From the NCBI GenBank assembly GCA_009773375.1, contig WRPH01000016.1:60033-124032 (forward strand): a DNA stretch of 64,000 nucleotides, read 5' to 3'. This document shows, piece after piece, positions 35,388 through 44,896 of this stretch (position 1 is its first letter; each line of letters opens with the position of its first letter). Source of the DNA: Paracoccaceae bacterium (GTDB lineage Bacteria; Pseudomonadota; Alphaproteobacteria; Rhodobacterales; Rhodobacteraceae). The position numbers and the translations under genes were made by a program. The notes beneath the pieces were generated by a model, which was given only the letters and a program-made list of their open reading frames with translations, was not told the origin of the DNA and made no database searches.

Positions 35388-37147
35388 TAGATCGCCTCAT
35401 AAGCCGCGCTGCCGTCTGACATGCGCAAGGTTGTGTCGTCACAGGCAAATTCGCCCGTGGCTATCTGGGTCACGGTCGCGCTCGAAAACACCGGGCAGGT
35501 GTCCGCCGTCGCCGCGCCGTATCGGGCCGAAAACTGATAGGCTTGCGCAATCAATTCGATCTCGTGGCCCGGTTCCGGCTCTGATCGGCTGATCACTTGC
35601 ATAAGCGTCGCCACGGGCTTGCCCGTAGCGTCGGCCAGCGTCTTTGACGACACGCGCAAAACATCGGTCAAGCCAATCGCCCGATCCTGCCAATCGACAC
35701 GCAGCCGGGTTTGCGTCGGGGCGCTTGAAAACCGTTTCAGCAGCCGCGACGACAAAACCAAAGCCGCGCTATCATTGCCATCATTCAGCCAACGACAGAA
35801 AATCTTGCGGGTGCGGGTGTCGCCATACGCAAGCGCGCCCTTGGCCGTCAGGTCTGGCACATAGGCCGCGCGCCTGAAATTGTCGGCATCGGTCGCGGAT
35901 TTCGTCGGGTCTTTCTGCACCGTGAAAAAAAGCACCTCGGTTAGCCGCGCGTCGTCGCGGTCGAGGGTTTCAATGGCGGTTAGGTTTGCATCCTCGGTCA
36001 GATCATAAACCGGGTCAGTAAAGGGCGGTCGGTTGCACTTTAGCCCGATGGTCTGCGCCACCTCATCCCACCAGATCGACAGGCCCAGCACGGCCAACTC
36101 CCCGATCAGCTTTGCAACGCCCGTTGGCGTGCAGATATGGGTTTGCGCCAATACGTCCGGCATCCACTGCGTTACCTCTGCCGCCCATGTTGCGACAGGC
36201 ACGAAAACAGCCGGCACCCCGGCATAATCGACCAGCAGGGTTTCAATCAGATCATCAAACCGCATCCCCGCCGCATAGAACACGGGTTGCAGCGTGTCGC
36301 CCGCCGCGTGGCTTGCAAGGGTCGATCCGGCCAGCGCGCGGCCCGTCAGCGTCACCGCATCGCCAACGCGCGTAAACGATACAATCTCAGACCCAATCAC
36401 GGCCCGCCCGCTGGCCGCATACTTCGCGCCGATCCCCGTAGGGGTCAGCGTTAGGGCGGTCGCCGCCGTATCAATTGCCGCCAGCAGATAGCCTTCACCC
36501 GGCTTCGGGCATAGCGCCCGGTCATTGCTGGCAAGGTCAAGAATGTCGCTGGCCTCAACCTTGACTCGGCCTTGATCGTCAGGCGGGGAAAACGACGTGA
36601 TAATATAATTCCGGGTCACGCTATTGACTAAAGCCCCGCCGACCATTTCGGCTTGGATCACGCGCAGGGCGCGGCCCGCATAGTAAGGCCAGCGCGCCCG
36701 CAGCTTCGCAAAGAAGGTTCCGCGCGTTGCCGGGTCATAGCCGCCCTCGTCGATCTGCGCCGCGCCGCTGATCCGCTCCGCCTGATAGGGGTCAAGATAG
36801 CGGTCGTGATAGGCAAAGTCGGCCATTTCAACAGAAACGGTTGCGCGCCGCCCGAAGGCCGAAAGGTTATCATCGGCCCCCGATATGTTGACGGTCGAGG
36901 TGATAGACGACACGGAAACCAGCGCCGGAAAGATCGGCGCGCCCATCGGCAAGCCCGCGCGGCTTTCTGCAAAGCGCAGGGTCTTGACCACCTTAGAAAA
37001 GGCCAACGGCTTCGCGCACGTCGCGTAAGTGTCAAAGCACTTGCGCACCACCGCGCCGCCCAGAACTGCCGTGCAAGCCCCGACGCCGAATGTCAGCGAA
37101 CAAGTGTCAACGTCGATCTCAACGATAGTAACGGGTTCACGCGTCAT
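35387..37147 (-). CDS. Putative tail-tip/baseplate hub protein (586 aa)
   Basis: A large protein without membrane segments. The N-terminus (VTIVEIDVDTCSLTFGVGACTAVLGG) and repeated cysteines suggest a structured virion protein. The middle has beta-rich parts, and the C-terminal third contains LRVDWQDRAIGLTDVLRVSS and EIELIAQAYQFSARYG, resembling tail-hub proteins. Its size and position two genes after the tape measure are where long-tailed phages keep the tail tip. The start overlaps the 269-residue gene by 11 bases. Function is inferred from context. Confidence 0.7.
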   Translation of the reverse strand: MTREPVTIVEIDVDTCSLTFGVGACTAVLGGAVVRKCFDTYATCAKPLAFSKVVKTLRFAESRAGLPMGAPIFPALVSVSSITSTVNISGADDNLSAFGRRATVSVEMADFAYHDRYLDPYQAERISGAAQIDEGGYDPATRGTFFAKLRARWPYYAGRALRVIQAEMVGGALVNSVTRNYIITSFSPPDDQGRVKVEASDILDLASNDRALCPKPGEGYLLAAIDTAATALTLTPTGIGAKYAASGRAVIGSEIVSFTRVGDAVTLTGRALAGSTLASHAAGDTLQPVFYAAGMRFDDLIETLLVDYAGVPAVFVPVATWAAEVTQWMPDVLAQTHICTPTGVAKLIGELAVLGLSIWWDEVAQTIGLKCNRPPFTDPVYDLTEDANLTAIETLDRDDARLTEVLFFTVQKDPTKSATDADNFRRAAYVPDLTAKGALAYGDTRTRKIFCRWLNDGNDSAALVLSSRLLKRFSSAPTQTRLRVDWQDRAIGLTDVLRVSSKTLADATGKPVATLMQVISRSEPEPGHEIELIAQAYQFSARYGAATADTCPVFSSATVTQIATGEFACDDTTLRMSDGSAAYEAI

Positions 37148-37946
37148 AGCCTGCCAGCCCCATTTTTACGGTTGCATATTTGCCGCCGTCCATCAGGGCG
37201 GGGCGCAACTCGCCGCCAGATCGCCAGACGTAGCCAACATCGTTCGGCATATTCAGAGGCGAACCGCCCCAGAAAAACGGCTTGCCGCTGTTGTAATGCT
37301 TGCCAAAGGTGCGCAGCCCGCCGTCAACAAAACTCCGATCCAGCGGGGAAAACTGCACGTCTTGCGCCAAGGCTTTGCGCCGCACCGATCCATCAATGTA
37401 ATGCCCGCCCAAGGTCGAGGCGGTTTGCAGGTCGAGGGTTTCCGCGTCTGGCATTTGAACATAAGGCGGCTGCACCCAGCCGGGGAAAACTGTGCGCTGG
37501 CCCAGCATCGCAACGCCGATAAACGGAAGCGTGACTGTTGCTAAAGTCATCGTAAATGCAATACGTTGAACGGTCCGTTTGGGGAAAATAACAACAATAG
37601 GATCAGCCCCGCCAGCGACAATTTGGGCATTGCTAATTGAAAATACGGTTGTGTATCCCGCAACAAGATCGGGTGACGCCTGAAGATATAGGTTCCCATT
37701 GCTTAAGTGCAGATTGTGATTTGCAATGCAAAAAGCGTCACAATCTTCCGGCGAATTAAGCGTTTCCGCGACAAATCCGGTGGGTGTTATGGGTTGCCAA
37801 TAGTCGTATGTTTGCGGCCCAATCATGTTCGCAATATCACTACCAGCCGTTACATCGGTGCCACTTAGCACCCCGCGCGCCATTGCATTATCGTAAACCG
37901 CAAAAGGCTTTTCCGTATCGGTTGCCCCGGACACTAGATAGATCAT
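37137..37946 (-). CDS. Putative tail protein with low-GC segment (269 aa)
   Basis: I do not recognise the family. The N-terminal 150 residues (NHNLHLSNGNLYLQAS, VIFPKRTVQRIAFTMT) are coded by DNA clearly poorer in G and C than the rest of the prophage (about 37540-37930). The C-terminus (FWGGSPLNMPNDVGYVWRSGGELRPAL) is GC-rich again. It lies directly after the tape measure, with an ATGA overlap. A tail-tip or host-contact role with recent exchange of the N-terminal part is possible. Confidence 0.6.
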   Translation of the reverse strand: MIYLVSGATDTEKPFAVYDNAMARGVLSGTDVTAGSDIANMIGPQTYDYWQPITPTGFVAETLNSPEDCDAFCIANHNLHLSNGNLYLQASPDLVAGYTTVFSISNAQIVAGGADPIVVIFPKRTVQRIAFTMTLATVTLPFIGVAMLGQRTVFPGWVQPPYVQMPDAETLDLQTASTLGGHYIDGSVRRKALAQDVQFSPLDRSFVDGGLRTFGKHYNSGKPFFWGGSPLNMPNDVGYVWRSGGELRPALMDGGKYATVKMGLAGYDA

Positions 37947-40033
37947 TGCACAAACCCTAATTGCAGCCCGCGCTTGCCAAATTCCTTTTGCAGCGCCGTT
38001 GCCAAGTCGATGATTGCCTGCCCGGAATAGATCGCCTTGGGGTCAAGGCCCTTCATCGTGACAAGCAGCGGATCGGCGGGCGCAGCCGCAGCGGCACCCG
38101 ATCCGCCAGCCGCCCCGCTGGACGCCTTCGCAGATCCGCCACCAGCCGAACCACTACCGCCAAGCGCCGTCACAAGGCTCATACCAGCCGCACCAATTGC
38201 AGCCATTGCAGGAAGCTTCGCCCAGAAGCCTAGCCGCTGATCGGCCAAAACCTGCGCTTGCGCCCTAAGCACGTTGATCATTGCTTCAGCAGCGGCAAAT
38301 TTTCGGCTTGCCGCAATCATGCGTGAATTGCCCGCCCCGGTCACGCTCGCCAATGCACCAAAAAAGGTTTCCGCGTTTGCAAGCGCCCCAGTATCGCTTT
38401 CATCACGGATGCCGCGCAGGCGCTCTTGGTGCTCCGCTTCCAGCCGCTCGAGCGCCGCATGTCTGCCGCCAATGGCCTCAAGCTGCGCCTTGGTCGCGCC
38501 GTTCAACAGCTCAAGGCTATCTGTATACCATGCGGTGACAGCTTCCCGCTCGGTTTGCAGATCCGCCAGCAATGCCGCCAGACGCCCGCCGCTGTTGCCG
38601 CCACCGCTCGAGCTGGCCCCCGGTTTCTTCCCCGACGGCTTTAAATTCATCTTGCCAGATCCCGACGCGCTCGCCCCGGCACCAGCATCTCCGCTGCCAT
38701 CGCTAGCCCCAATCCCGACGCCTGCAATCTTGCCCATCGAAAAAAGCAGCTCTTTGGCCCAATCGACCGCCGACGACAGCGCCGTTGATACATCATCAAC
38801 AGCCGCCACCGCCCCGCCCAGATGCACACCGTCGATCTTGTTTGCGGTTTCCAGCGCCACCGCCGCCCGGTCGATCAGCTTTTGCATTTCGGCATCAAGC
38901 TGGGTCGCAGGTATCTTGCCATCTTTCACTTGCGCCACAAGCAAGCCCATTTGCCCGGTAATGTCTGACAGCTCTAGCGCCAGATCATTTTGCCCCAGCT
39001 CGAGCAAATAGGGGATTTCGTTTGAAATCGTGTCAGCGGCAAAGGTCACGCGCTGTTGCAGTTGATCATAAAGCCCCGCCAGCTCGGCCAGATCCGCCTT
39101 TGATTTTTCCAGCGCCGTTGAATTCTCGGCCAGTGCTGCCGCAAGATCCGGCCCCAAGATATTCGCCGCCGCGTCTTGCGGGATAATGTCGTCTAGGCGG
39201 TCAAACATGCCGAAAAACTCAGCCGCCGAAATCACGCCTTCCTTAAACATTGCCCCGATTGTTTGCCGCACCTTGTCAAATTTATCGTCAAGCTCTGCCG
39301 CTTTTCTGATCATGTCCGCATCAATAACCGTGCCAGCCGCGCGGGCTTCCTCGATCATGCCGTCAATCCCGGCGCGGCCCTCACTCATTGCCAGCACCAT
39401 TGCCTTGCCGCCCTTGCCGAAAGCCTCGGTCACAAGCGCCATTTTTTCCGCAGCATCGGGGCTGTTCTTCACCACGTCGGCATAGTCGCGCAGAATGTCC
39501 AACGTGCCGCGCATGGCCCCGGTGCTATCGGTGATCGCAACGCCTGATTTTTTCATCAGATCCGCCAGCGCGCCGCCGTTTGCCGCCGCATCGCCAAGCC
39601 GCGCCGAAAATGCCTGCATCGCGCCCGCCGCCTCGTCGGCATTAACCCCGGCCAGCTTTAGCCCCTGTTCCAAACCTTGATAGCTTTCAACGTCGATCCC
39701 CACCCGATCGGCAATATCTGCTAGATCCGCCATTTCACCGATCGCGGCTTGCGCAGCCCCAACCAGCCCATTTAGCGCACCGACGGCCAAGCCCCCGGCA
39801 AACGCCTTTGCAAAGCTGCCGATCTGGGTATGCACCGACGCAAGCGCCTGATTTATCCGCGCCGACGCCGCAATCATGTCGGCTTCCATTTGCTTAGTTG
39901 CCCGCGAAGATCCGCGCGCAAGCCCGTTATAGGTGCGGGTTCCCCGGCGCTCTGCCGCCTGCATCCGCTTTTCAAATTCTGAAATGCGGGCTTCCAGCAT
40001 CACTACCAGCCGCTCGTCTGCGCTATCGCTCAT
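37943..40033 (-). CDS. Tail tape-measure protein
   Basis: A 696-residue, mostly helical, Ala-rich protein. Residues 1-110 form a coiled coil (LEARISEFEKRMQAAERR). A hydrophobic Gly-rich stretch follows (AFAGGLAVGALNGLVGAAQAA). The C-terminal part has a Gly/Ser linker and another hydrophobic stretch (LGFWAKLPAMAAIGAAGMSLV). These are typical of tape-measure proteins, which set tail length and pass into the host membrane. At about 0.15 nm per residue it suggests a tail near 100 nm, so a long non-contractile tail. It starts right after the terL stop. Confidence 0.9.
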   Translation of the reverse strand: MSDSADERLVVMLEARISEFEKRMQAAERRGTRTYNGLARGSSRATKQMEADMIAASARINQALASVHTQIGSFAKAFAGGLAVGALNGLVGAAQAAIGEMADLADIADRVGIDVESYQGLEQGLKLAGVNADEAAGAMQAFSARLGDAAANGGALADLMKKSGVAITDSTGAMRGTLDILRDYADVVKNSPDAAEKMALVTEAFGKGGKAMVLAMSEGRAGIDGMIEEARAAGTVIDADMIRKAAELDDKFDKVRQTIGAMFKEGVISAAEFFGMFDRLDDIIPQDAAANILGPDLAAALAENSTALEKSKADLAELAGLYDQLQQRVTFAADTISNEIPYLLELGQNDLALELSDITGQMGLLVAQVKDGKIPATQLDAEMQKLIDRAAVALETANKIDGVHLGGAVAAVDDVSTALSSAVDWAKELLFSMGKIAGVGIGASDGSGDAGAGASASGSGKMNLKPSGKKPGASSSGGGNSGGRLAALLADLQTEREAVTAWYTDSLELLNGATKAQLEAIGGRHAALERLEAEHQERLRGIRDESDTGALANAETFFGALASVTGAGNSRMIAASRKFAAAEAMINVLRAQAQVLADQRLGFWAKLPAMAAIGAAGMSLVTALGGSGSAGGGSAKASSGAAGGSGAAAAAPADPLLVTMKGLDPKAIYSGQAIIDLATALQKEFGKRGLQLGFVQ

Positions 40034-41641
40034 TTATGCCATCCACATATCGTCAGAAAACCAGTCAGCCGCCGTGACAAAGCGGTCCTCGCCTGCCGCA
40101 GCTCGCGCAACCGCCATCGCGCAGGCAACCGCGCCGTCAATCTTGTTGCCGGATCTTGCCTTGTGAAACATGCGCACCCCGGCCTTGTCGGTTTCGACTT
40201 GCACGTTTTCGAAATTCCACCGCAAAACCGGGTGCGCCCCATGCCGGAACTGCCCCGCCAAAATCACGCGCTCTAGCTCTTTCACCGCTGGCCCCATTGA
40301 AACCCAGCCTTGGCGGAATTCGACCGCATTGATCCCGTCGGCGCTTAGATCGGCCATCATCGACCGCCCGAAGGTCGGGTCAAATGCCACCTCTTGCACA
40401 TTGAACCGGGCGCAAAGCTCGCGCACATGGGCTTCAACCGCGCGCAGATCCACCGTGTTACCGGGCGTCGGGATAATAAAACCATCCTCGGCCCAGCTCA
40501 CATAGTCCACGCCGTGCCGATCCCCGCGCGCGCGAAGGTTATCTTCGGGGCAGAAGAAAAACGGCCAAACCGTATAGCCGCCGCCCTCATCGCGCCACGC
40601 GCAAACGACTGCCGTTAGATCCTCGTTTTTCGACAGGTCCACGCCGATCCAACAGGGCGCTTGCGAAATCTCCAGATCCTCGAGATCAACATCAAAGCCG
40701 CCCCGGTCGTATAGGTGCATTTCGACAAACGGGCTTGTCGAGCTATCCAGCCAACGGTTTAGGTTGAACTGCAAAAAGCTATCCCGCTCAAATGGGGAAT
40801 TTTCCGCCTTTTGAACAATGTCGCGGAAAGCCTCTAAGTCCGGGTATCCATGCCGCAGCCCCGGATTAACGGCAAACCATACCGCTTCATCTTTCCAATC
40901 ATCTTCTGGCTCTGCCATGAAAATGACGGGCAGGGTCGCCGGATCTTTCACTTGGCCTTTCTGCACCCGGATAGCGTATTCAACCACATTCCAAGCCAGA
41001 TTTTCTTGCCCGCGCCCCGAGGTGGTTAGCGTCATGTCCAGCGTTCCCGGCACCTTCACCAGCGCCGACGTTAGCGCGTCATATTGCAGCCGCCCCTTGT
41101 TGCCCGCCCATGCGTGCAGCTCATCCTTTAGCACGACGTTTGGCGTCTTGCCGTGCAGGGCGTTGCCATCCGCAGCTACTGCAATATAGCGGCTCGAGGT
41201 TTCGGCGTGAGAAATCCGGCTGATATATTCGCGCACGTCCAGCCGCTTGCGCAGGCGTTGATCGTTTTGAACAATCATGGCGCACTCACCAAACAGCTCT
41301 AGCGCCTGTTCATGCGCAGACGCCGCCGAAACAATAAGCTGGCCCGGTTGCCGCTCCGGCCCGATCAGGTGTAGCAAGGTAATGGCCGCAGCCAGTGACG
41401 TTTTGCGATTGCCACGCGGCACCAGCAAAATCACCCGGCGCACAATGCGCCGCCCCAGATCATCGCGTGGCCCATAGATCGCCTTGATAATCGCCTCTTG
41501 CCACGGGTCCAACTGAAACGGGTGGCCCGGTGCGGGGTTCTTTGGGTGCTTAAGCTTGCGCAGAAAATCAACTGCGCGTTGCCCGTATCCAAACGGGTCA
41601 GCAATCGTTTCCGGGGCGTCAATCCATTCAGGGCGCAGCAT
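40034..41641 (-). CDS. Terminase large subunit
   Basis: A 535-residue DNA-packaging motor of the HK97-like Terminase_1 type. The ATPase has VILLVPRGNRKTSLAAA near residue 90 as Walker A and VVLKDELHAW near 170 as Walker B. The nuclease domain has GVDLSKNEDLTAVV near 327, EVAFDPTFGRS near 420 and NKIDGAVACAMAV near the end, holding the expected acidic residues. It is unusual that this gene lies after the connector genes and directly before the tape measure. Confidence 0.95.
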   Translation of the reverse strand: MLRPEWIDAPETIADPFGYGQRAVDFLRKLKHPKNPAPGHPFQLDPWQEAIIKAIYGPRDDLGRRIVRRVILLVPRGNRKTSLAAAITLLHLIGPERQPGQLIVSAASAHEQALELFGECAMIVQNDQRLRKRLDVREYISRISHAETSSRYIAVAADGNALHGKTPNVVLKDELHAWAGNKGRLQYDALTSALVKVPGTLDMTLTTSGRGQENLAWNVVEYAIRVQKGQVKDPATLPVIFMAEPEDDWKDEAVWFAVNPGLRHGYPDLEAFRDIVQKAENSPFERDSFLQFNLNRWLDSSTSPFVEMHLYDRGGFDVDLEDLEISQAPCWIGVDLSKNEDLTAVVCAWRDEGGGYTVWPFFFCPEDNLRARGDRHGVDYVSWAEDGFIIPTPGNTVDLRAVEAHVRELCARFNVQEVAFDPTFGRSMMADLSADGINAVEFRQGWVSMGPAVKELERVILAGQFRHGAHPVLRWNFENVQVETDKAGVRMFHKARSGNKIDGAVACAMAVARAAAGEDRFVTAADWFSDDMWMA

Positions 41642-41650
41642 GTCCAGCCT

Positions 41651-42073
41651 TCAAAAATTAAACAGATCGTCTTGATCATCTTCATTCGAAACCGTCGGCC
41701 TCGAGCGCGAAACCGGGGTCAAGCCCAGCTCCGACGCCATCAGGCGCGCGCGGTTGGTCGCATCGGCTTGCACCGAACAAGCCGGGTTCTTGCGGCTCGA
41801 AATCACGCGGCTGTTGCATTCCTTGTCCAAGGCATAGATCAGTTGCACCGCGCCTAGCTTGCGGATCTCGCGGCCCATCTCTCGAGCAAGGCCAATGGCC
41901 TCACAGTAATTTTCCAAGATCCCCAGATCGGCGCGGGTCAGAATTTTGCGCTCCACCAGAAGCGGGTAAACCCGATCCCATTCAGCCGCCGCATCAGGCC
42001 CCATGAAATCGGGCGCAGCCATGTCAGGCAAAACGTCGCGCTCGAGCTTGATATGGGGCTTGGTGCCTTTCAT
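41651..42073 (-). CDS. Terminase small subunit (P27 family)
   Basis: A 140-residue protein with DFMGPDAAAEWDRVYPLLVERKILTRADLGILENYC, the usual P27-type core, and the family ending of acidic residues. It recognises phage DNA for packaging. ATG 42073 overlaps the head-closure stop (ATGA); a codon at 42088 would add 5 residues. terL follows 10 bases later. Confidence 0.88.
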   Translation of the reverse strand: MKGTKPHIKLERDVLPDMAAPDFMGPDAAAEWDRVYPLLVERKILTRADLGILENYCEAIGLAREMGREIRKLGAVQLIYALDKECNSRVISSRKNPACSVQADATNRARLMASELGLTPVSRSRPTVSNEDDQDDLFNF

Positions 42074-42393
42074 GCCTTGGCCTCGCAATGCAGCTCGAGG
42101 CCCCGGCCTTCCATAAAATCGCCGCTGCCGATCTGGGTCAGGTTGTAAGCCTCACCCAAAAAGATCACCCGATCTGACAGCAGGACGCCCCCAAAGGCGC
42201 GCACCCGGAACACAAGCGCGACCATTTCGATAGCCCCCGCCGCCCCCTCGATCCGCTCCGCACGGCCCTCACTCACCTTTTCGGCGCGCAAGGTTGCCAG
42301 CGTTGCCCACGTTTCAACCGGGGTTCCGTAGGCGTCGGGCGCAACCGTGGCGCGCTCGAGGCGGATTACATGGCGCAGCTTGCCCGCCTTCAT
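42070..42393 (-). CDS. Head-closure (head-tail adaptor) protein
   Basis: A 107-residue beta-barrel protein: KLRHVIRLERATVAPDAYGTPVETWATLATLRAEKV at the start and ILF-type strands later. This matches the phage head-tail joining family (SPP1 gp16-like). It overlaps neighbours by ATGA at both ends. Confidence 0.85.
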   Translation of the reverse strand: MKAGKLRHVIRLERATVAPDAYGTPVETWATLATLRAEKVSEGRAERIEGAAGAIEMVALVFRVRAFGGVLLSDRVIFLGEAYNLTQIGSGDFMEGRGLELHCEAKA

Positions 42394-42800
42394 AGCCCGC
42401 CCCCGGTCAAGGTCGCGGTCACTGTCACAATCCCATGCGATGTTACGCCGTCGGGGTCGCGGATATAGCGCGCGGTCGAGGTCCAGCCCGCCAGCACAAA
42501 GCCACCCTCGAGCGCCACCCGGCCAGCCCGCAACGCCTGCCGGATCTGCCAGCCGATAGCGCGCACCCCGGCTAGGGAAACCTCCTCTTTCCAGAGGTGC
42601 AACGTGTGAACAATCTGCACAGATCCGCCATTGGCAAAGCCGCCATCAAGCTCTTGCGTCTCGCCCAAGATGATCGAGGGGGAAGGCGTCGGGCGGGCGT
42701 TGCGGTCCAAGATCGAGGCCGCAGGCACCAGCGCCACCAGCTCGGCGCGCCCCACCATCACCGCGCGCAGGGCTTTTTGCAGGGCTAGATTAGCACTCAT
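42390..42800 (-). CDS. Tail-completion/terminator protein (DUF3168)
   Basis: A 136-residue protein with LQKALRAVMVGRAELVALV, the family block ILGETQELDGGF, and the late TSTARYIRDPDGVTSHGIVTVTATL. DUF3168 proteins cap the tail tube at the head side. It overlaps the gp10-like gene by 4 bases. Confidence 0.85.
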   Translation of the reverse strand: MSANLALQKALRAVMVGRAELVALVPAASILDRNARPTPSPSIILGETQELDGGFANGGSVQIVHTLHLWKEEVSLAGVRAIGWQIRQALRAGRVALEGGFVLAGWTSTARYIRDPDGVTSHGIVTVTATLTGGGL

Positions 42801-43201
42801 TTCGCCCCCCTGATCGCTTTGCCGATCCCGCGCTTAATGATTGCCAAAGCCTTTTTTCTGGACAGTCGAAAACCCGGCCAAAAGAACGGCTTCGCGGCTG
42901 TTCTCGTGGTGCCGTATTCGACCAGATGCGCATAGCGCACGTTTGAATTGCCCACCGTTACCGCCGCCACATTGGCAGGCACAAAGCTAGATCCGCCCGG
43001 TTGACTATAGGGCGGGGTGCTTTCATTCGGCCCGGTCACGGCAATGCTTGCCAACATGTCGCCCTCATCAACCGGGGCAAGCTCGCGCATCGTATCCGCC
43101 ACCAGATCCGCAGCACGCATCAAGGGCAGTTTGACGCCATCGCGCACCGCCTCGGGTATCGCTTTCATGCGCCGTTGAAAACTTGTCAGCCCTTCGCCCA
43201 T
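42797..43201 (-). CDS. HK97 gp10-like neck/tail protein
   Basis: A 134-residue protein with the pattern LMRAADLVADTMRELAPVDEGDMLASIAV and YAHLVEYGTTRTAAKPFFWPGF, diagnostic for the gp10/HK97 family of head-tail joining proteins. It has a basic C-terminus (KRGIGKAIRGAK). It sits between the connector and the DUF3168 gene. Confidence 0.9.
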   Translation of the reverse strand: MGEGLTSFQRRMKAIPEAVRDGVKLPLMRAADLVADTMRELAPVDEGDMLASIAVTGPNESTPPYSQPGGSSFVPANVAAVTVGNSNVRYAHLVEYGTTRTAAKPFFWPGFRLSRKKALAIIKRGIGKAIRGAK

Positions 43202-43202
43202 G

Positions 43203-43514
43203 TCAAAAAGTCCAATCGCGGTATTCGCGCAGGATCTCGGTCACACCAAAGGGCGGCTCGCGCAGCACATCGGCCCCGGCCTCGCGGTTCTCATACCAGT
43301 GTGCAGCCAGCATCAGCACCGCTTGCCGCAGCGCATCCGGCACCGCCTCTTGACCCGCGCCGCCATAGGTCGCGGCAAAGGTGAAACCTAGCTTGCGTTC
43401 AACAAAGCTTTCAGCCGCCGACAAAATGCGGGTCAACATCGCATCGTCGGTTGTGCCTAGATCATCCGTGAAGGCCAGATGCGCCCGCAGATCCGCTAAG
43501 GTGTTGATCGCCAT
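43203..43514 (-). CDS. Head-tail connector (gp6-like)
   Basis: A 103-residue helical protein: LADLRAHLAFTDDLGTTDDAMLTRILSAAESFVERKLG, then VPDALRQAVLMLAAHWYENREA. This matches the phage gp6-type connector that forms a ring below the portal. ATG 43514 was chosen for the family start MAINTLADLR. It ends one base before the gp10-like start. Confidence 0.9.
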   Translation of the reverse strand: MAINTLADLRAHLAFTDDLGTTDDAMLTRILSAAESFVERKLGFTFAATYGGAGQEAVPDALRQAVLMLAAHWYENREAGADVLREPPFGVTEILREYRDWTF

Positions 43515-43617
43515 GCCCAAAAAACTCCAATTCCCGCAAATATCGCGCAAGACACCCCGCGCCGGTCCCCGCCTTAAGGGGGAAGTTTAAGACCACCCCC
43601 CCCTATGCCGTCACCGA

Positions 43618-44109
43618 TTAGGTCGGGCTTGCATGGGTCACGACAATGTTGCTGTTCGGCTGGATCGAGAACTTGACCAGACCAATTTCGCCCGACGGAT
43701 CATCTTCAACGCCGACCACAGCACCGACGAAAAGGCGCGTCGAATTCTTCGGGGCTGCACCGCTTGCGGGCTTATCGGCAAAGGTGAACCGCATGGCGTA
43801 GTTGCTCACCGCAGCGTCAAAGGCTGCGCGCATGGCAAGCTGGCCCGCGTCGGTCGGGTCGATACCGCAGACCAGATCAAACGCCTTGCCCTTGCGCATC
43901 ACCTTAAAGACACGGGTGCGCCCATCGGTCACGTTGCCGAATTCAGCGGTTGCCCATTCATCAATCGGTGCGCCCAAGGTCTTAGGCTCTTTCACCTCGG
44001 TTGCAGCGGTCAGAGGGGTTGTGAAGTCTGCCGCAACAAAGTCTGCGCTCTTAAGCGCTACGACTGCGCCCACCTCGAACTTGCTGCCCGCGATCGTATA
44101 GACGCTCAT
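43618..44109 (-). CDS. Major tail tube protein
   Basis: A 163-residue protein with GSKFEVGAVVA, EWATAEFGNVTDGRTRVFKVMRKGKAFDLVCGIDPTDAGQ and a C-terminal FSIQPNSNIVVTHAS. The beta-sandwich plan fits the lambda gpV/siphovirus tail-tube family. It lies before, rather than after, the connector genes, which is an uncommon order. A gap of 103 bases with a C-rich stretch separates it from the connector gene. Confidence 0.82.
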   Translation of the reverse strand: MSVYTIAGSKFEVGAVVALKSADFVAADFTTPLTAATEVKEPKTLGAPIDEWATAEFGNVTDGRTRVFKVMRKGKAFDLVCGIDPTDAGQLAMRAAFDAAVSNYAMRFTFADKPASGAAPKNSTRLFVGAVVGVEDDPSGEIGLVKFSIQPNSNIVVTHASPT

Positions 44110-44112
44110 CCG

Positions 44113-44457
44113 TTATCCTTTCCTCTTTTCTTCGCGCTGTTTGGCGCTGTTGTGGTGATAGGCACAAAGGCTCTGCCAGTTGGTTTGATCCCAGAACTTA
44201 GCCCGGTCGCCCTTGTGCGGCTCGATATGGTCAACATGATCGGCGCGCTTGCCGCACCGCTTGCACCACGGGTGATCGGCCAGCCATTCCTTGCGCGCCG
44301 CTTCCCATTTGCTTGTGTAGCCGCGCGCGCTCGAGCTGGGGCGCTTGCGGTCAAAGCGCGCCTTGCGTTCCCGATCAGCCGCCGCCGTGCAGGCGCAACG
44401 CTGGCCGATTGCCACCGTCTTACCGCACTTGCACAGACGCGGCGCACGGATCGGCAT
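44113..44457 (-). CDS. HNH endonuclease
   Basis: A 114-residue HNH nuclease. Zinc-type cysteine pairs appear in LCKCGKTVAIGQRCAC and WCKRCG. The HNH core is ADHVDHIEPHKGDRAKFWDQTNWQSLCAYHHNSAK. In HK97-like phages such nucleases help the terminase cut DNA at cos sites. Here it lies away from the terminase, between the capsid and tail-tube genes. ATG 44457 overlaps the stop of the 125-residue gene by one base. Confidence 0.92.
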   Translation of the reverse strand: MPIRAPRLCKCGKTVAIGQRCACTAAADRERKARFDRKRPSSSARGYTSKWEAARKEWLADHPWCKRCGKRADHVDHIEPHKGDRAKFWDQTNWQSLCAYHHNSAKQREEKRKG

Positions 44458-44834
44458 TAGGCGACAGGCCGCGCCAGAGGCTCGAGAACGGCAACCGCGC
44501 CAATCGTGGCAGAGGTGCCAGAGGCCAACGTAAAGACCGGGCGCACATACCGCTTGCTTCCCAGATAGCCCAGCCGATAGCCGTAGTTTTGCGCCAGCAC
44601 TGCCGGGGCGTCCGATTGCTGCAACGCTGCCGGAACATCGTTCCAAGTGCTGCCGTCGGTGCTTTCTTGCAGCTTCACCGAGAAGGCCGCAGCGCCGACA
44701 ATCGCGCCGACCGCAACGAAGATCGCTGCCGACCGGATGCCCAGAAGGTCAACAGACAAGCCGTTAGTCGTCGCGGCCAACGACGCAGGGATAAGGGCAG
44801 ATTTAACCGCCAAGCCGGAATAAAGGTCACGCAT
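44457..44834 (-). CDS. Phage head-associated structural protein (125 aa)
   Basis: The protein reads MRDLYSGLAVKSALIPASLAATTNGLSVDLLGIRSA, then FSVKLQESTDGSTWNDVPAAL and RYVRPVFTLASGTSATIGAVAVLEPLARPVA. Proteins of this plan are common next to HK97-fold capsid genes and are probably virion components, perhaps decoration proteins. The name is inference from position and shape. Confidence 0.65.
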   Translation of the reverse strand: MRDLYSGLAVKSALIPASLAATTNGLSVDLLGIRSAAIFVAVGAIVGAAAFSVKLQESTDGSTWNDVPAALQQSDAPAVLAQNYGYRLGYLGSKRYVRPVFTLASGTSATIGAVAVLEPLARPVA

Positions 44835-44896
44835 GGGGAAGGCTCCAAAAGGGGGAAGGAAAGGGCAGGGCTAGACGCCCCGCCAAGCCGACGGCC

